NCBI GenBank assembly: GCA_002914805.1
Contig: JXTB01000495.1
Location: 152,108-216,107 of the forward strand
From: Parasponia andersonii
Lineage: Eukaryota; Streptophyta; Magnoliopsida; Rosales; Cannabaceae
DNA: 64,000 nt
Reading direction: 5' to 3'
Positions 49,973 through 61,749 of the stretch are shown here, piece by piece. Under the pieces are notes generated by a model. That model was not told where the DNA came from and did no database searches. It saw only the letters and a program-made list of their open reading frames with translations. Position numbers and translations under genes: made by a program. Each line of letters begins with the position of its first letter. Position 1 is the first letter of the stretch.

Positions 49973-52900
49973 AAGTACAAGGCATATACTCAAAGTACAA
50001 CCTCAAGTTGAAAATTAAACAAGTGAGGGCATTTTTCATACATCTTTATCTCGAGTTCCCTAGTAGCTTCTTCTTCTCTGTGGTGATTCCAAAGAACTTT
50101 GACAAGTAGAATTTCTCTATTGCGAAGCACTTTGAGTTCTCTTTCCGCTATTCAGACTGGTTGCTCTTCATAAGTAACATCCTCTTGAATTGGTATCTCC
50201 TCGTATTGAATTACATGGGATAGATCAGGAACATATTTCCTCAGTATTGAAACATGAAAGACATTGTGTACATAGCTCAAATTATGGTGGTAAGTCTAAT
50301 CGATATGCTACTAGCCCAATTCTTGCAGTAATCATAAATGGCCCAATTCTTGCAGTAACCAACGTTAAACTCTACTTCTCGTCTCAATGAATCTGCATAA
50401 CTTTTTTGACGACTCTGAACAACCTTAAGTATTTCTCTTATCATATTGGCCTTTTCAGTAGTCTCTTGTATCAATTATGACCCAATAGTAACTCGCTCCT
50501 CTGCGTCAGCCCAACACAAGGGTGACCTATATGCTCTACCATATAATACCTCATATGGAGTCATACCCAAATTGGTTTGGTAGCTGTTGTTGTATGTAAA
50601 TTCCACTAACGACAAATGATCATCCCAGCTTCCACCAAAGTCCAGTATACATGAGTGAAATATATCCTCTAGAATCTGAATTCTTCTCTCAGATTGGCCA
50701 TCTGTCTATGGGTGATGAGCTACACTAAGATTTAGTTTTGTTCCCAAAGCTTTATGTAAAGTACTCCAGAACTTGGATGTAAATCTTGGATCTCTATCAG
50801 AAACTATGCTAGAAGGCACTTCATATAAACGGACAATATGATCCATATAAAGACGACTAAGTTTGTTGAGAGAAAAGTCAATCCGAATCGGTATTCAATC
50901 AACAATTACCCAAACTGCATCATTTTTCCTTAGAGTCCTTGGTAATTCCGTTACAAAATTCATAGTAATCTTATTCCATTTCCATTATGGGATAGGCAAT
51001 GGCTGAAGTAATCTGGCTAGTCTTTGATGTTCTGCTTTTACTTGCTGACAGATTATACACTTAGCCACAAAAGTAGCTACATCTCATTTCATGCCTTTCT
51101 ACTAATACTGCCTCTTTAAGTCATGGTACATCTTAGTACCACGACGGTGTACTGTAAATTTAGATTTGTGAGCTTCAATCAAGATAGTCTCTCGAAGGTG
51201 TGGATCATTAGCTACAGCTAACTTTTCATTGAAGAGTACAAATCCTTCTCTATTAGTGCTCTAACTATCCAGTTGTTCACCATTCTTAAGTTGGTTCCAG
51301 ATTTTCCTTAATTCTTGATCTTGCCATTGACTCTGTTGAGCTATCTGAAGAAGTGAAGGAGTAGCCATTACATTGCTAACACAAGCAACATTGTTTCTCT
51401 CGAAACACTCCAAATTATAATCACTAATAGTGACTGAATTTTTTCACTCTTCAAGTATCAAAGAAGTAAGTGTACCATGAGATTTACGGCTCAAGATATC
51501 TGCTACTACATTTACCTTTCTAGGGTGATACTGATAATCTTCTATATATTCAATCTATCTCCTCTATCTCAAATTCTAGTCTCATTGACTGAAGAGATAT
51601 TTCAAACTCTTGTGATCAGAGTAAATATCAAACTTAACACCATACAAGTAACATCTCCAGATCTTGAGAGCAAATATCATAGCCGCCAATTCTAGATCAT
51701 GAGCAGGATAGTTCTTTTCATTAGGTTTCAACTGACGAGAAGCATAAGTTACAATTCGGCCATTTTGCATTTAAACACATCCCAATCCTAAACTAGAAAC
51801 ATCTGTGTATACCACATATAGTTCACTACTGTCAGAGACAATCAGAATAGGTACATTTGTTAGTTTTTTGTTCAATTTCATGAATAATATCTCACACTCA
51901 TCATTTCAAGCAAACTTGACATCTTTCCTTGTTAACTTGATTAAAGGCAATGCAATACTCGAGAAATTTTTCACAAAACAACGATAATAACCAGCCAAAC
52001 TAAGGAAACTCTGCACCTCGATAACATTTCTCAGTCTTTCCCATCCTAGAATAGACTCTATCTTAGATGGGTCAACTGAGATACCATTTTAAGAAATCAT
52101 ATGGCCCAAGAATTTAACTTCAGTCATCAAAAAATCACATTTCGATCTCTTGGCATATAATTGATGATCTCTCAAAGTCTGAAGCACAATCCTCAAATGT
52201 TTAGCATGTTCTTCTCGAACCTTAGAATAGATCAAAATGTCGTCAATAAATACAACAACAAATCTGTCTAAGTAAGGCCTGAAGATTCTCTTTATAAGGT
52301 CCATGAACACTGCATGTGCATTCGTCAATCCGAAAGGCATAACCAGAAACTCAAAGTGATCACATCGAATCCTGAATGCAGTTTTCGGTATGTCTTCTTC
52401 AGGAATCTTCAGTTGGTAGTATCCAGATCTCAAATCTATCTTTGAAAAGAATTTGGATCCACCGAGCTGGTCAAACAACTCATCAATCCTTAGTAAAGGA
52501 TATTTGTTTTTTATCGTAAGCTAATTTAGCTTTCTGTAGTCCACACAAAGTCTGAATGTACCATCAGCTTTCTTGGCAAAGAGAATTGGAGCACCCCAAG
52601 GTGAGGTTCTACTCCTGATGAACCCTTTTGACAATAGGTCATTTAGTTGTTCCCTTAATTCTGTCATCTCTGCAAGGGCCATTCGATAAGTAGAAATAGA
52701 AACTGGTTGAGCTCCAGAAACTAAGTCGATACAAAATTCAATCTCTCTGTCATGTGATAATCTAGGTAAATCCTCTAGAAAGAAATCAAGAAATTCATTG
52801 ACCACTGATATCGATGGATATTTATCTGTAGTTCCTATCTCTCTATAAATGGTAAATAGGCTTCCATAACATTCCAATTTCTTTCTCCCACCTATACATA

Positions 52901-53765
52901 TTCTCAGAAGAGGACTGAGGCTTATTGGATTCAAACCAGCTTGATACACAACTAAATACCTATCTTCAGAATGAAGAGTCACTTTTCTTCTATGACAACC
53001 CACGATAGCTCTATATTTGGACAACTAGTCCATACCAAGAATCACATCAAATTGATCCATAGGTATCATAATCAAATTAGCTAATAATTCACAATCATTA
53101 ATGACAATAGAACAAGAGTTACATATGGTAGACATATCATAAACATTCACCAAAGGAGTACCAAGATTCAAAGCAGAATCAAAAGTTTCAGATTTTAAAC
53201 CCAACGTGAGCCCAGGAGTGATAAAGTAAGATCATATTGTCAACCGCTCTAGGTCTAGGCTAATTATATCCCTCTGTCCAAGTGACTGCATAGTTTGAGC
53301 TTTTCCCTTTCTTTTATTTCCTCTACCTCTACCCGGATGACTACTACTAGATCCAGGAGTACTACTATAAGATTGTCCATAACCTCCTTGTGTTCTAGAT
53401 TTCTGAGGGGTCTAGCATCCTATGGTGAAGGTAAAACCTGAGGAAAAAAATGGTGCTGAATAGGAGAGTTAAAAGTCAGAGCTGATGTCTGAAAATGAGC
53501 AGGCCTAGTTTGCTAACTATGGATGGGTATCGAAGTTACTTAACTCCCCTGTGGTCCTCTGTTGGTCGGTGAAGGAGTCTACAAAAGCTGGGGGCAATTT
53601 CTTCTAAAATGGCCTTGTTGACCACAGTAGTGGTAGGAATACGAAGTAAAACATCTACTTCTTGTTAAAACAAAACTGCCATTGAGTCTACTACTCTGTG
53701 AACCTTGTCCTTGCCATCGACCCTTTTCATTTTTTGGTCAGTTTTCTGAAAAGAAATATGGATAG

Positions 53766-55428
53766 ATTTTGTCCTATGCGAGTATCAGGGATCTTAGCTA
53801 TATGCGAGCAGTTTTGGGGTCTCATCCTAGGATTGCATCAACAAGCTACTCATCGAATTTTTTCTAATCGATTTACGGATTCATAAAAATCGTTCGAGCA
53901 GTTCATTAAAAAAAATAAAATAAAAAACTCTTTCACGAGTTCATCTTTGTCAGTCATCTAAAAGAAGAATCTATAAACCAACGAAGGGGATCTAAAAGTT
54001 TCCATTTTACAATCCATCTGAATACGGGATGGGTTTATGTTCAGAATATTTAGGCTCTACGGTTTGCTCCTATTTTCTAGAAATAGGATCTGTAAATAAG
54101 AATTCTGGAAAAATTGAAGAACAAGAGAGAGAGGATATATACTAACCTTTCTTCGAAGACGGAAGGACCAAGATGATGTTCGAAGGATTGTGATGATAAC
54201 TTCGTCGGAGAAGATGACAAAGTAATGCGATCTGGGAAACAGAACGACACCGGAAGAATTTCTCTGTGAATACTTCGGTTTTAGAGAGAAATAGCAGACA
54301 ATAGGTTTTTTGAAGAGGAGGCAGATTAGTTTTCGATATATATACCTCGAGCATCGTCAAATCAAAGTCGTAGATCAAGGTATTTAATTTTCAGATCCAA
54401 AGGTCGAAATTCACGCGGGATTTGATTTTTCCGAAATTAAATCGGTATCTTTTCAAAATTTGAAACGATTCTATTTAAGATGACAGTTGGCATCATTGCT
54501 ATCATTAAGTCTCCTCGAGTTTTGTTATTCTTCTTAGAAAAGATGACAAGTGGTTTTATCTGTCAAAAAAAGGTGCGCGTGATCTTGAAAAATGTGAGAT
54601 TTGATATCCGGCGACTCTTTGACTCTTCAAGGGTCTCAAGTCTAGGTCATGACATCTCTTTTTTTAAGCTCGCACTTACATTAGAAGGAAGCTCCATTTT
54701 GTCCTAAAGAACTAATGGAGGTGGGGGTTAATTGTTGTGCAGTCTAAAATCCTGTATATTGGTCAATACCATGAAGGGAAAAGTTGACCAAGTGTGTATC
54801 AGGTCGCATGAGTAAGTTAGTGCGACCTCTTCCAAAAAAGTTACGTGCGATCTCCACCGCATAAGTTAGTGCGACCTCTTCCGAAAGAGTTATATGCGAC
54901 CTCCACTACATAAATTAGTGCGATCTCCTTCGAACGAGTTAAGTACGACCAGAATGAAAAGGAAACTAGACTTAACTTCGTCAAACGGGTAACCTACAAA
55001 GAAAGATAAACAAAAGTTTCTCTTTAAAGATCGATCAGTCATCTCATTTAAGTAATTACCTAGTTATATTGTTACTGAAATTGTATTGCCCGATTATACA
55101 GTTACTCATTCTCACAATTGGGAAATATTGAGCTATCCTCACCTATATAAAGAGAGTTCAATATTTCGATGGGGGATCTTCTAGAAGAATTTTTAGAAAA
55201 ACCTTTAAAAACTCTTGCTCCTTCTTTCTGGATAACACATTGAAATTTTGAGTTCTTGTAATTCTCCAGAAAATAGTGAAAAATAATGGATGTGGACTCA
55301 TCTTTTTGGGGGTTTAACCACTATAAAATTTTTGTCTCTTTGCTTGCTTTAGTTAATTAACCTTTTTCACACACAAGCCACGTCTTGTAATTTTTTTAAA
55401 TTTATTATTGACAAAACCTCCGTCAATA
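53766..55428 (+). mobile_element. 3' region and 3' LTR of the Tat element
   Basis: A polypurine tract AATGGAGGTGGGGG (about 54714-54727) stands directly before the LTR (54733-55428), which starts TGTTGTGCAGTC, ends CCGTCAATA and is 696 bp long. The preceding ~950 bp is untranslated DNA. Its minus strand looks like the head of the antisense gene: a TATATATA box (about 54338-54345), a leader with donor-like GAAAG|GTTAGT near 54146, and an ATG-led stretch MTDKDELVKEFF near 53960. The possible target flanks are ATTTT beside the 5' LTR and ATTCT after this LTR. Confidence 0.78.
54733..55428 (+). repeat. 3' LTR of the Tat element (696 bp)
   Basis: Homologous to 27745-28392 (reverse). It has an additional ~48-bp unit of the GTGCGACCTC...GAGTTA repeat (about 54835-54950) and a CCTATATAAA box (about 55142-55151). 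Confidence 0.9.
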
Positions 55429-58164
55429 ATTCTCTTTTTGTTCTGCTTTTTCTTTAGGATAACAACGAGAAATATCTTGTCTGACCATGTTCTACTTTGT
55501 TTCTGCCCTGACCGTTTGACTTTCAAGTTGCTGAGTTCATTCTTCATACTCTCGATCATCTTCAACCTTCATCCGCAACATCTTATCTTGAAAATTCTAC
55601 ATGAATTCGTTTATTTATTAGTTTTTTTTTTCCAATTTATGTCCTACTTCAAATCTGATTTTTCTCTTTCTCTGGGTCTCTTGTATATTTTGTTTTCTTG
55701 AAATTAAATTCCTGTAATGCTGTCATTGATATAATGCTAAGACAGGACAACTCAGATTATCAAGATACAGATTAATTTATATTGTAACATAGCTATTAAG
55801 CAGTACACTTTTTTCAAACATGAATCATGATCGCTCTTCATTCATTAGTTGTAGGCCAATCCCATCAAGTCAGGGAGTGCATGTTGCAACTACCATATCA
55901 TCTTTGATTAGAATAAAGTATATTTTTATTATTTCGTACAAATTAGAACATACCCAGTTGTAAAATCCATGAATTCTAGTTTCTAGCTGGCCCAAAAAAA
56001 AAATCCCTTGATTAAATTTTAAATAAAACTGAGGATTGCGCATCCTTTGAAAATTGCTTACATTATATGGGTTCAAACGGTTCACTTTAAAATTAATGAC
56101 CGGAATAGGTCATCTTGATTATATTATAGGGTTTCAGACTATACACTTCAAAATAAATGGCCAGAACGTTTAGTCCCAAATAACAGCCAGCAAATATTTA
56201 ATGACCTACCCTAACCGTTTGACAAAAAACAAAAAAAAGGCTTTCGAATCTTTGTAGTGGATTGGCTTATTCAACTATAAGGTTAACAACAAAATAGTTT
56301 TGTGATCGACGTTGCTGTGAATGGAAAAAAAATTCTCATCCTCCTTAATTGTAGAATAGGTGTACTTTTCTGTTTACTCTTCTCACTCTATTATTTCTTA
56401 AACCACTTGTCTAATCAAATTTAAAATTTAATTACGTCTCAATATACCCTTAATACACCCTTAATTTTGTCAAATTATCCTTTAATTTAATTGTTTTTTT
56501 TTCTTTTCCCACTCCTCAGCTCTCTTTTACTTTTACCCATATTCACCCCTCCTCATATCATACTTCTTCTCTTTTTCTATACTTAATTCAATGATTACGT
56601 TTACACCATTGAAAGAAGAATTGATCATAGTCTTTTTCTTATTTATTTTATTGCAATATTGATCTTGATATTTTTGTAAAATTAGTTCTGTACAATTTTA
56701 AATCTCTTACCCTAACGTTTATGTTTGGCGAAGAAAACGGATTAGAAATGATCAGTGTCATCATAATTCTATTCTTATTATTTTTAGGGAAAATATAGAG
56801 ATGGGAAATGTGGTAATATATTTTCCAACCAAATTTTCCCTCCCACATCAAAACCCTTTCATTACTCGTGATGGCACCAACAAAACATCATAGTTCCTTT
56901 AAATACATGTAATCAAGACACTTATCACAATAAACATAAATTTGCTTTTGACTTAAAAAAATATAAATTTGTTATGAATTGTAAATTTGAAGGTCAATGT
57001 TATACAATGTATAAATTAAACAAATAATCAAAATAAAGAATAGAAGCATAATTAACCCATATTCTTGTCCTACCAAACTCAAATATTATAACACAATAAA
57101 TACATAGATACAAACAAATTTGAAAATAGAGTATAAAAGAAAGGGATAGTTTTGAAAGGAAAAAATGTAAAAGTTTAGAATTGTCTTTTCTCTGTCCTTG
57201 AGGAATTTAATAGGTGTCTTCCTTCTACATTTTTTTTCTTTTTTATTTATCGTATTTATTTTTATTTTTAAATAATCTTTTTATTTGTAAAGATAATTAT
57301 CCACCTAAATTTAAATTTATGGCGTTATATATTTATGATATTTTTAGTCTAATCTAAATTTATAGTGGTTTTGGTTTTTATTGATGTATTTTCTTTTAAC
57401 AGTATGTTTAGCATTTAAATGTGTATCATTTATGATTCAAGTCTGAATAATTTGTTGCTATTACGAATTAAATTTTGCTAACGTTATTTTAGTAAATCAA
57501 TCAGAAGTACTAATTTGGATAACGAAAAATCAAAACAAACTACTGAAGCTCTAATATATTTTTTAAGAATTTTCCTCAATGATTGTTGATGGAGTCTATT
57601 TTTTGCTCTGAGATCTTTAAAACTTCTTTTGTCTTAAACGCTATTGTACACTTAATGAAATTATTTCATTTAAAAAGAAATATTCAAGGGGAAAAAAAAA
57701 CGAATGGAATAATTATTGGTTTTAACTTATAAAGTCATTCGCCATAAAATTTTATATAGAATATTATTTTTAGATTCATATTCCTAAGTAATATCGTACT
57801 TAATTCAATTATATAGCAATATTTGGGAAATAAATGGGCCGAAAAGCAAGGTAAGTCTTCCTATTATTCTGACTAATCCCGGTTTTTTAAAAAGGAAATC
57901 GAACATGCTCAATATAATTTATACTCTATATAAATATATATACATATTACTATATGCTCATGATTCTGCACTAGATTTTTTATAATTTCTTAGAGAAGAT
58001 ATATAATATATGTATATTTTCAGGTAAAGCGAGAAGACTTTTTTTTTGTTGGCAAGAACATATTCCTAATCTTATAAGGTATTGCTTCATAATCCCACCG
58101 ATCCCTTAGAAAAAGAAGGGGAAAAAAATTACTCTCTGACTTTAAAAGAAAAATTTAGAAGATC
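55429..58164. other. AT-rich intergenic DNA
   Basis: No gene is supported. A short degenerate tandem repeat lies at about 56068-56165 (GGGTTCAAACGGTTCACTTT, then GGGTTTCAGACTATACACTT). Frames at 55353-55701, 55870-56085 and 56648-56851 lack any motif and lie in low-complexity DNA. Confidence 0.55.
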
Positions 58165-58530
58165 TAAGCTGACGTTTGGTTCACCTATTTAAATGTGTAT
58201 ATTTGAATGAAAATTGTGGAATATGTTATAATTAGAATAAGAGATATTTGAATAGAATAATAATGGAATGGATTGTAATTAAAATGAGAGTATTAAAATA
58301 GACCATTCAAAAACATCTTCCTTTTTCTATTCTCATCCAAGACACAGAAAAATTATTCTAATGAATGATTTTTTTAATAAAATATTTGAATGAAAAAACT
58401 GAATTATTAAAATAAACACACATTCTAAAAATTATTTGAATAGAAAAACTAAAATTATTAAAACAAATACTCGTTCAAATAAATAATAGATTTTTCATTT
58501 CAAATAGAATTGATGAACCAACTGACCTGA
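58165..58530. mobile_element. MITE with short inverted ends
   Basis: Left GACGTTTGGTTCACCTATTT pairs with right GGTCAGTTGGTTCATCAATT (minus strand). The interior is AT-rich with repeated 'atttgaatagaa' words. About 365 bp; superfamily not resolved. Confidence 0.55.
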
Positions 58531-59154
58531 GTCCTTTTTCAAGCTTTTTCAAGAGATAGGTTACGACCTGATAATACTATTTGAAAGTCATATTTAATCG
58601 AACTTACTTAATACAAAATTGATTTGATTAAAATATATTAAACAAGCATGGCTACTGTAAGGGCCCTGCTCTTGGCGCGTTGGCTCAATATTGAGTCATT
58701 AGATTAAGTCAACTGATCATAAAACTAATCATTTCATATGAAAAACTATGTCACCACACTGGATATGCGCCCATATTCGTTCCATAATATGTTGCGTTTA
58801 AACATTAAATACCAAAAGTTAGAAAAAATCTTGATGATTAGATCCAACAACTCCCGTAAATGATCTTCTATGATCTCCTTGCTTCACCAGTTCAAATAGA
58901 TTAAAAAATGAAAAAAAAAAAAAAAGTAAATTATCATCAACATCCTAGAACCTGAACCTCCTTTCAATTTTATTTCGTGGGGAATCAATATATTTGGGTT
59001 AGTCCTCTCAATCATGTCAGAAGTTAACATCTAGCAAAAATGATTAAATAAAAAAAATGACAGGTCGTTCTTCATTAAGATTTGACAAAAATCCAATTCC
59101 ACAATTAGGAGTGCGGATAATCGAAGAATGGTGGCTACCAGATCGGAATCAGCT
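58531..59154. other. Intergenic DNA
   Basis: No coding or RNA signal was recognised. Confidence 0.5.
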
Positions 59155-61569
59155 CGTCACGACTAAAAATCTAAATCTGTGACTTTTAGTAATTTTAAGT
59201 AAAAATAGTATTAAACAGTAGTTTCCAAAATTTCAGAAAAATTTAAATACTTAAAACTTAAGATTTAGTCCTCAAGAGTAAGTAAATTACAAGATTGAAC
59301 AAATTTGATAATCATGTTATCTACCAATTTTAAAATTTCTAAGAAATTCGTCATTTTAAGTTTAGCAAAAATCTTAATTAACTAGTTTAAAAACTTATAT
59401 TATTTCATAAAGTTTAATGAAACAGTTCAATTTAAAACCCTATACCTAATGTTCAAATAGTTTACCTAAAATCACTTTATTTTCCAAGAACTCGATTTAA
59501 TTATAAAAATCATCCTCATACATCTGCTCAATAAATATATTACGATTAGCTAAATAAATTTTGACTTAGAAAATAGGAATTGATACAGAGTACAAACCAA
59601 TCAATAAAGAGGATTGGAACTCTAAGCATATACCAAGTATACTTGTCAGACCACCAGAATAATCACCACAAAATAAATCGACACTTGAAAAGGAAGGAAG
59701 TAGCAGGTGAGCATGTGAATGCTCAGTAGAAATTCACTTTTTTTTTTGAATCGTTACAATTTTACCAAATCTGCATGGTTAATATCTCTTCCAAAATCCA
59801 TTTATAAACTAAGTATAAAATAATTAATATCCAGAGTAGTCACATATTTAAAACCAAAACCAAAAATATATATTTATACATATCATAAATCAACACATCC
59901 CATGAGCTCAAACCATCTCATCACACTAGAGTAACTCGTACTATGTGTACTAAGTACTCTTTGCCTGATAACTATCCTAAAAAATTATATGGATACCCAT
60001 GTATCTAGCCTACCAAACTAGAGGGACAACTAAATGACTACACCTACTGAATGGGAATAATCAGAGAAAAACCCTGCCTGGGTTTACGGGCTCTTACCGA
60101 AGGTAGGTGTACTAGTCCGCCTACTATAATATCGCGATGCCTAAGATGTATCTCATGTGTGATTCTATAGTATGTACAACATGTAACAAGTTATATATAA
60201 TAGTCATGCAAAACATAACCAAACAATACTTTAAAACTCCGCTTGATATTATTCTTGAATTTACTGTACCTTGAGTAGGAAATCCGCTATATAACCCAAG
60301 ATCACGATTTTATAAACATGTATGGAAGTCACATGGTCTAATTCCAGAATAATCCAAGATTTTCTAACAGTTCATTAAAATATTATTTAATTCATGATTT
60401 TTCACATGATAGTCATAAGGTAAATTTTTAATCAAATCATGTATAAAATTAGGTAATTGAACCTGTACCTCAATTAAGTGTCTAAATAGTGCTACAGAAC
60501 TATGGAGAAAGTTTGGCATTATTTGAGTATCATTTGGAAGATTGGGCGTCGTTTTCGGTTGTTTTCGAATCTTTTGAAAACTTGATTTTCAATCAGAGCT
60601 TCAGATCGTGAAACAGGCTTGACCACTAAATTCAGAGCACCTAAAAATACTAGGTTAGACATATAATTTGACCAATTCAGGCTCAAACCGTACCCAAGCC
60701 CACAGCATACAAAACGAGATTATTCAAGAGTCTCGGAGCCATTTCGAAATATAGCGATATTAAATATCAATATTCATTTCTCAACTTCATTAAATCTAAA
60801 TTTGAAATTAAAAATCAATTTTGAGATCCCGAGTGTTAAACAGGCTCTAAATTCGAGAATTACAAAAATGTTACTTTTTGAAATTAATTAGAATAATATC
60901 CATTTTTTCAAAGTATTTAGAAAACTATTATCTTTGCTATTTATTTAAATAAATATCACTTTTCTAAAATATTTCAAAAAATATCATTATCACATAATTA
61001 TTTAGAAAAATGTCACTTTTAAAAATATTTAAAAAAAATATCAACTTTGCTGATTATTTGTAAAAATGTTATTTTTGCATAAATATTTTTGAAAATGACA
61101 GTTTTCTAAGCTCAGCCCCCAAGGCCCACTTTGAATAGTAACAGACTTCAATCCTATACTATTAAGCTTTATAAAAATATTACTTTTATCCCGAATTAGA
61201 AAAATATCATGTTTTTTAATTTAAGGTTTCTCTCTAATCGGATATTATTTTAACACAACACCACTATATTTATTTATGATTCAATCTCCTTTTCCACCTT
61301 AGATAATTTTTACGACCATAAGAATAACTTTAAAAAAATAACTGTATTTATGCCACAAATTAATTTGTAAAACGCCTAAATAAACTTAGAAATTGGCTTA
61401 CCGGAGCTAATTTGCTGGAAAAGATCGACGCCAATCATGGGGGAAAGAAGCTTCGGCTTGTAGTCTATGGTGGTGGCTGGTTTTACTAAGTTTATAAAGA
61501 AGAAGAAGAAGAAGGAAGAAGGAAGAAGGAGAAAAAGAAAAGGAAAAGGAAAAAGAAAAAGAGAGAGAA

Positions 61570-61608
<39 letters not shown>

Positions 61609-61749
61609 GTCGGGTATGAGAGAATATTAAGGAGAAAAGGTATCAAAAGTGGGTCCCACCACTTAATTAAAATATTATATATTTATTTTATTTAGTTTAT
61701 TTTTAAAAAAAAAAGACTAGAATACCCTTGATAAATTTAGGTTTTTACA
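59155..61749 (-). repeat. Tekay/Del-type LTR (2.6 kb), 3' LTR of an element running off the window
   Basis: The plus strand begins CGTCACGACTAAAAATC and ends GGTTTTTACA; on the minus strand this is TGTAAAAACC to GTCGTGACG. Immediately to the right are a purine-rich tract (minus strand AAAGAAAGAAGGA) and the conserved palindrome, so this is the 3' LTR of a minus-strand element whose body continues to the right. It shares long blocks with the chromovirus LTRs (for example 'gagaaagtttggcattatttg' against 'gagaaagtttgacatcgtttg'). The 79-codon Leu/Ser frame at 61407-61646 is the (CT)n run read through. Confidence 0.82.
61572..61605. repeat. (GA)n microsatellite
   Basis: About 17 GA units in the LTR, preceded by a purine-rich stretch starting near 61499. 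Confidence 0.95.

Larger units (their letters stand above)
47757..53765 (-). mobile_element. Tekay/Del chromovirus: zinc knuckle, pol, chromodomain and 3' LTR
   Basis: On the minus strand: gag zinc knuckle YHYCGQQGHFRRNCP (about 53595-53640), a protease region (about 53030-53260), RT (about 52090-52600: [40 protein letters not shown]), RNase H (about 51580-51770: [20 protein letters not shown]), integrase (about 50200-51350) and a C-terminal chromodomain (about 50030-50170: LKVLRNREILLVKVLW). A polypurine tract AAGGAGGGAAAGA and the 3' LTR follow. The target duplication at the LTR end reads CATTA (47757-47761). Chromodomain position and RT motifs place it in the Tekay/Del clade. It is broken, with many breaks, and old. 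Confidence 0.85.

Noticed and set aside
61407-61646. 79-codon frame with long Leu-Ser runs
   Set aside because: It is the (GA)n/(CT)n microsatellite and flanking purine tract of an LTR read on the minus strand.
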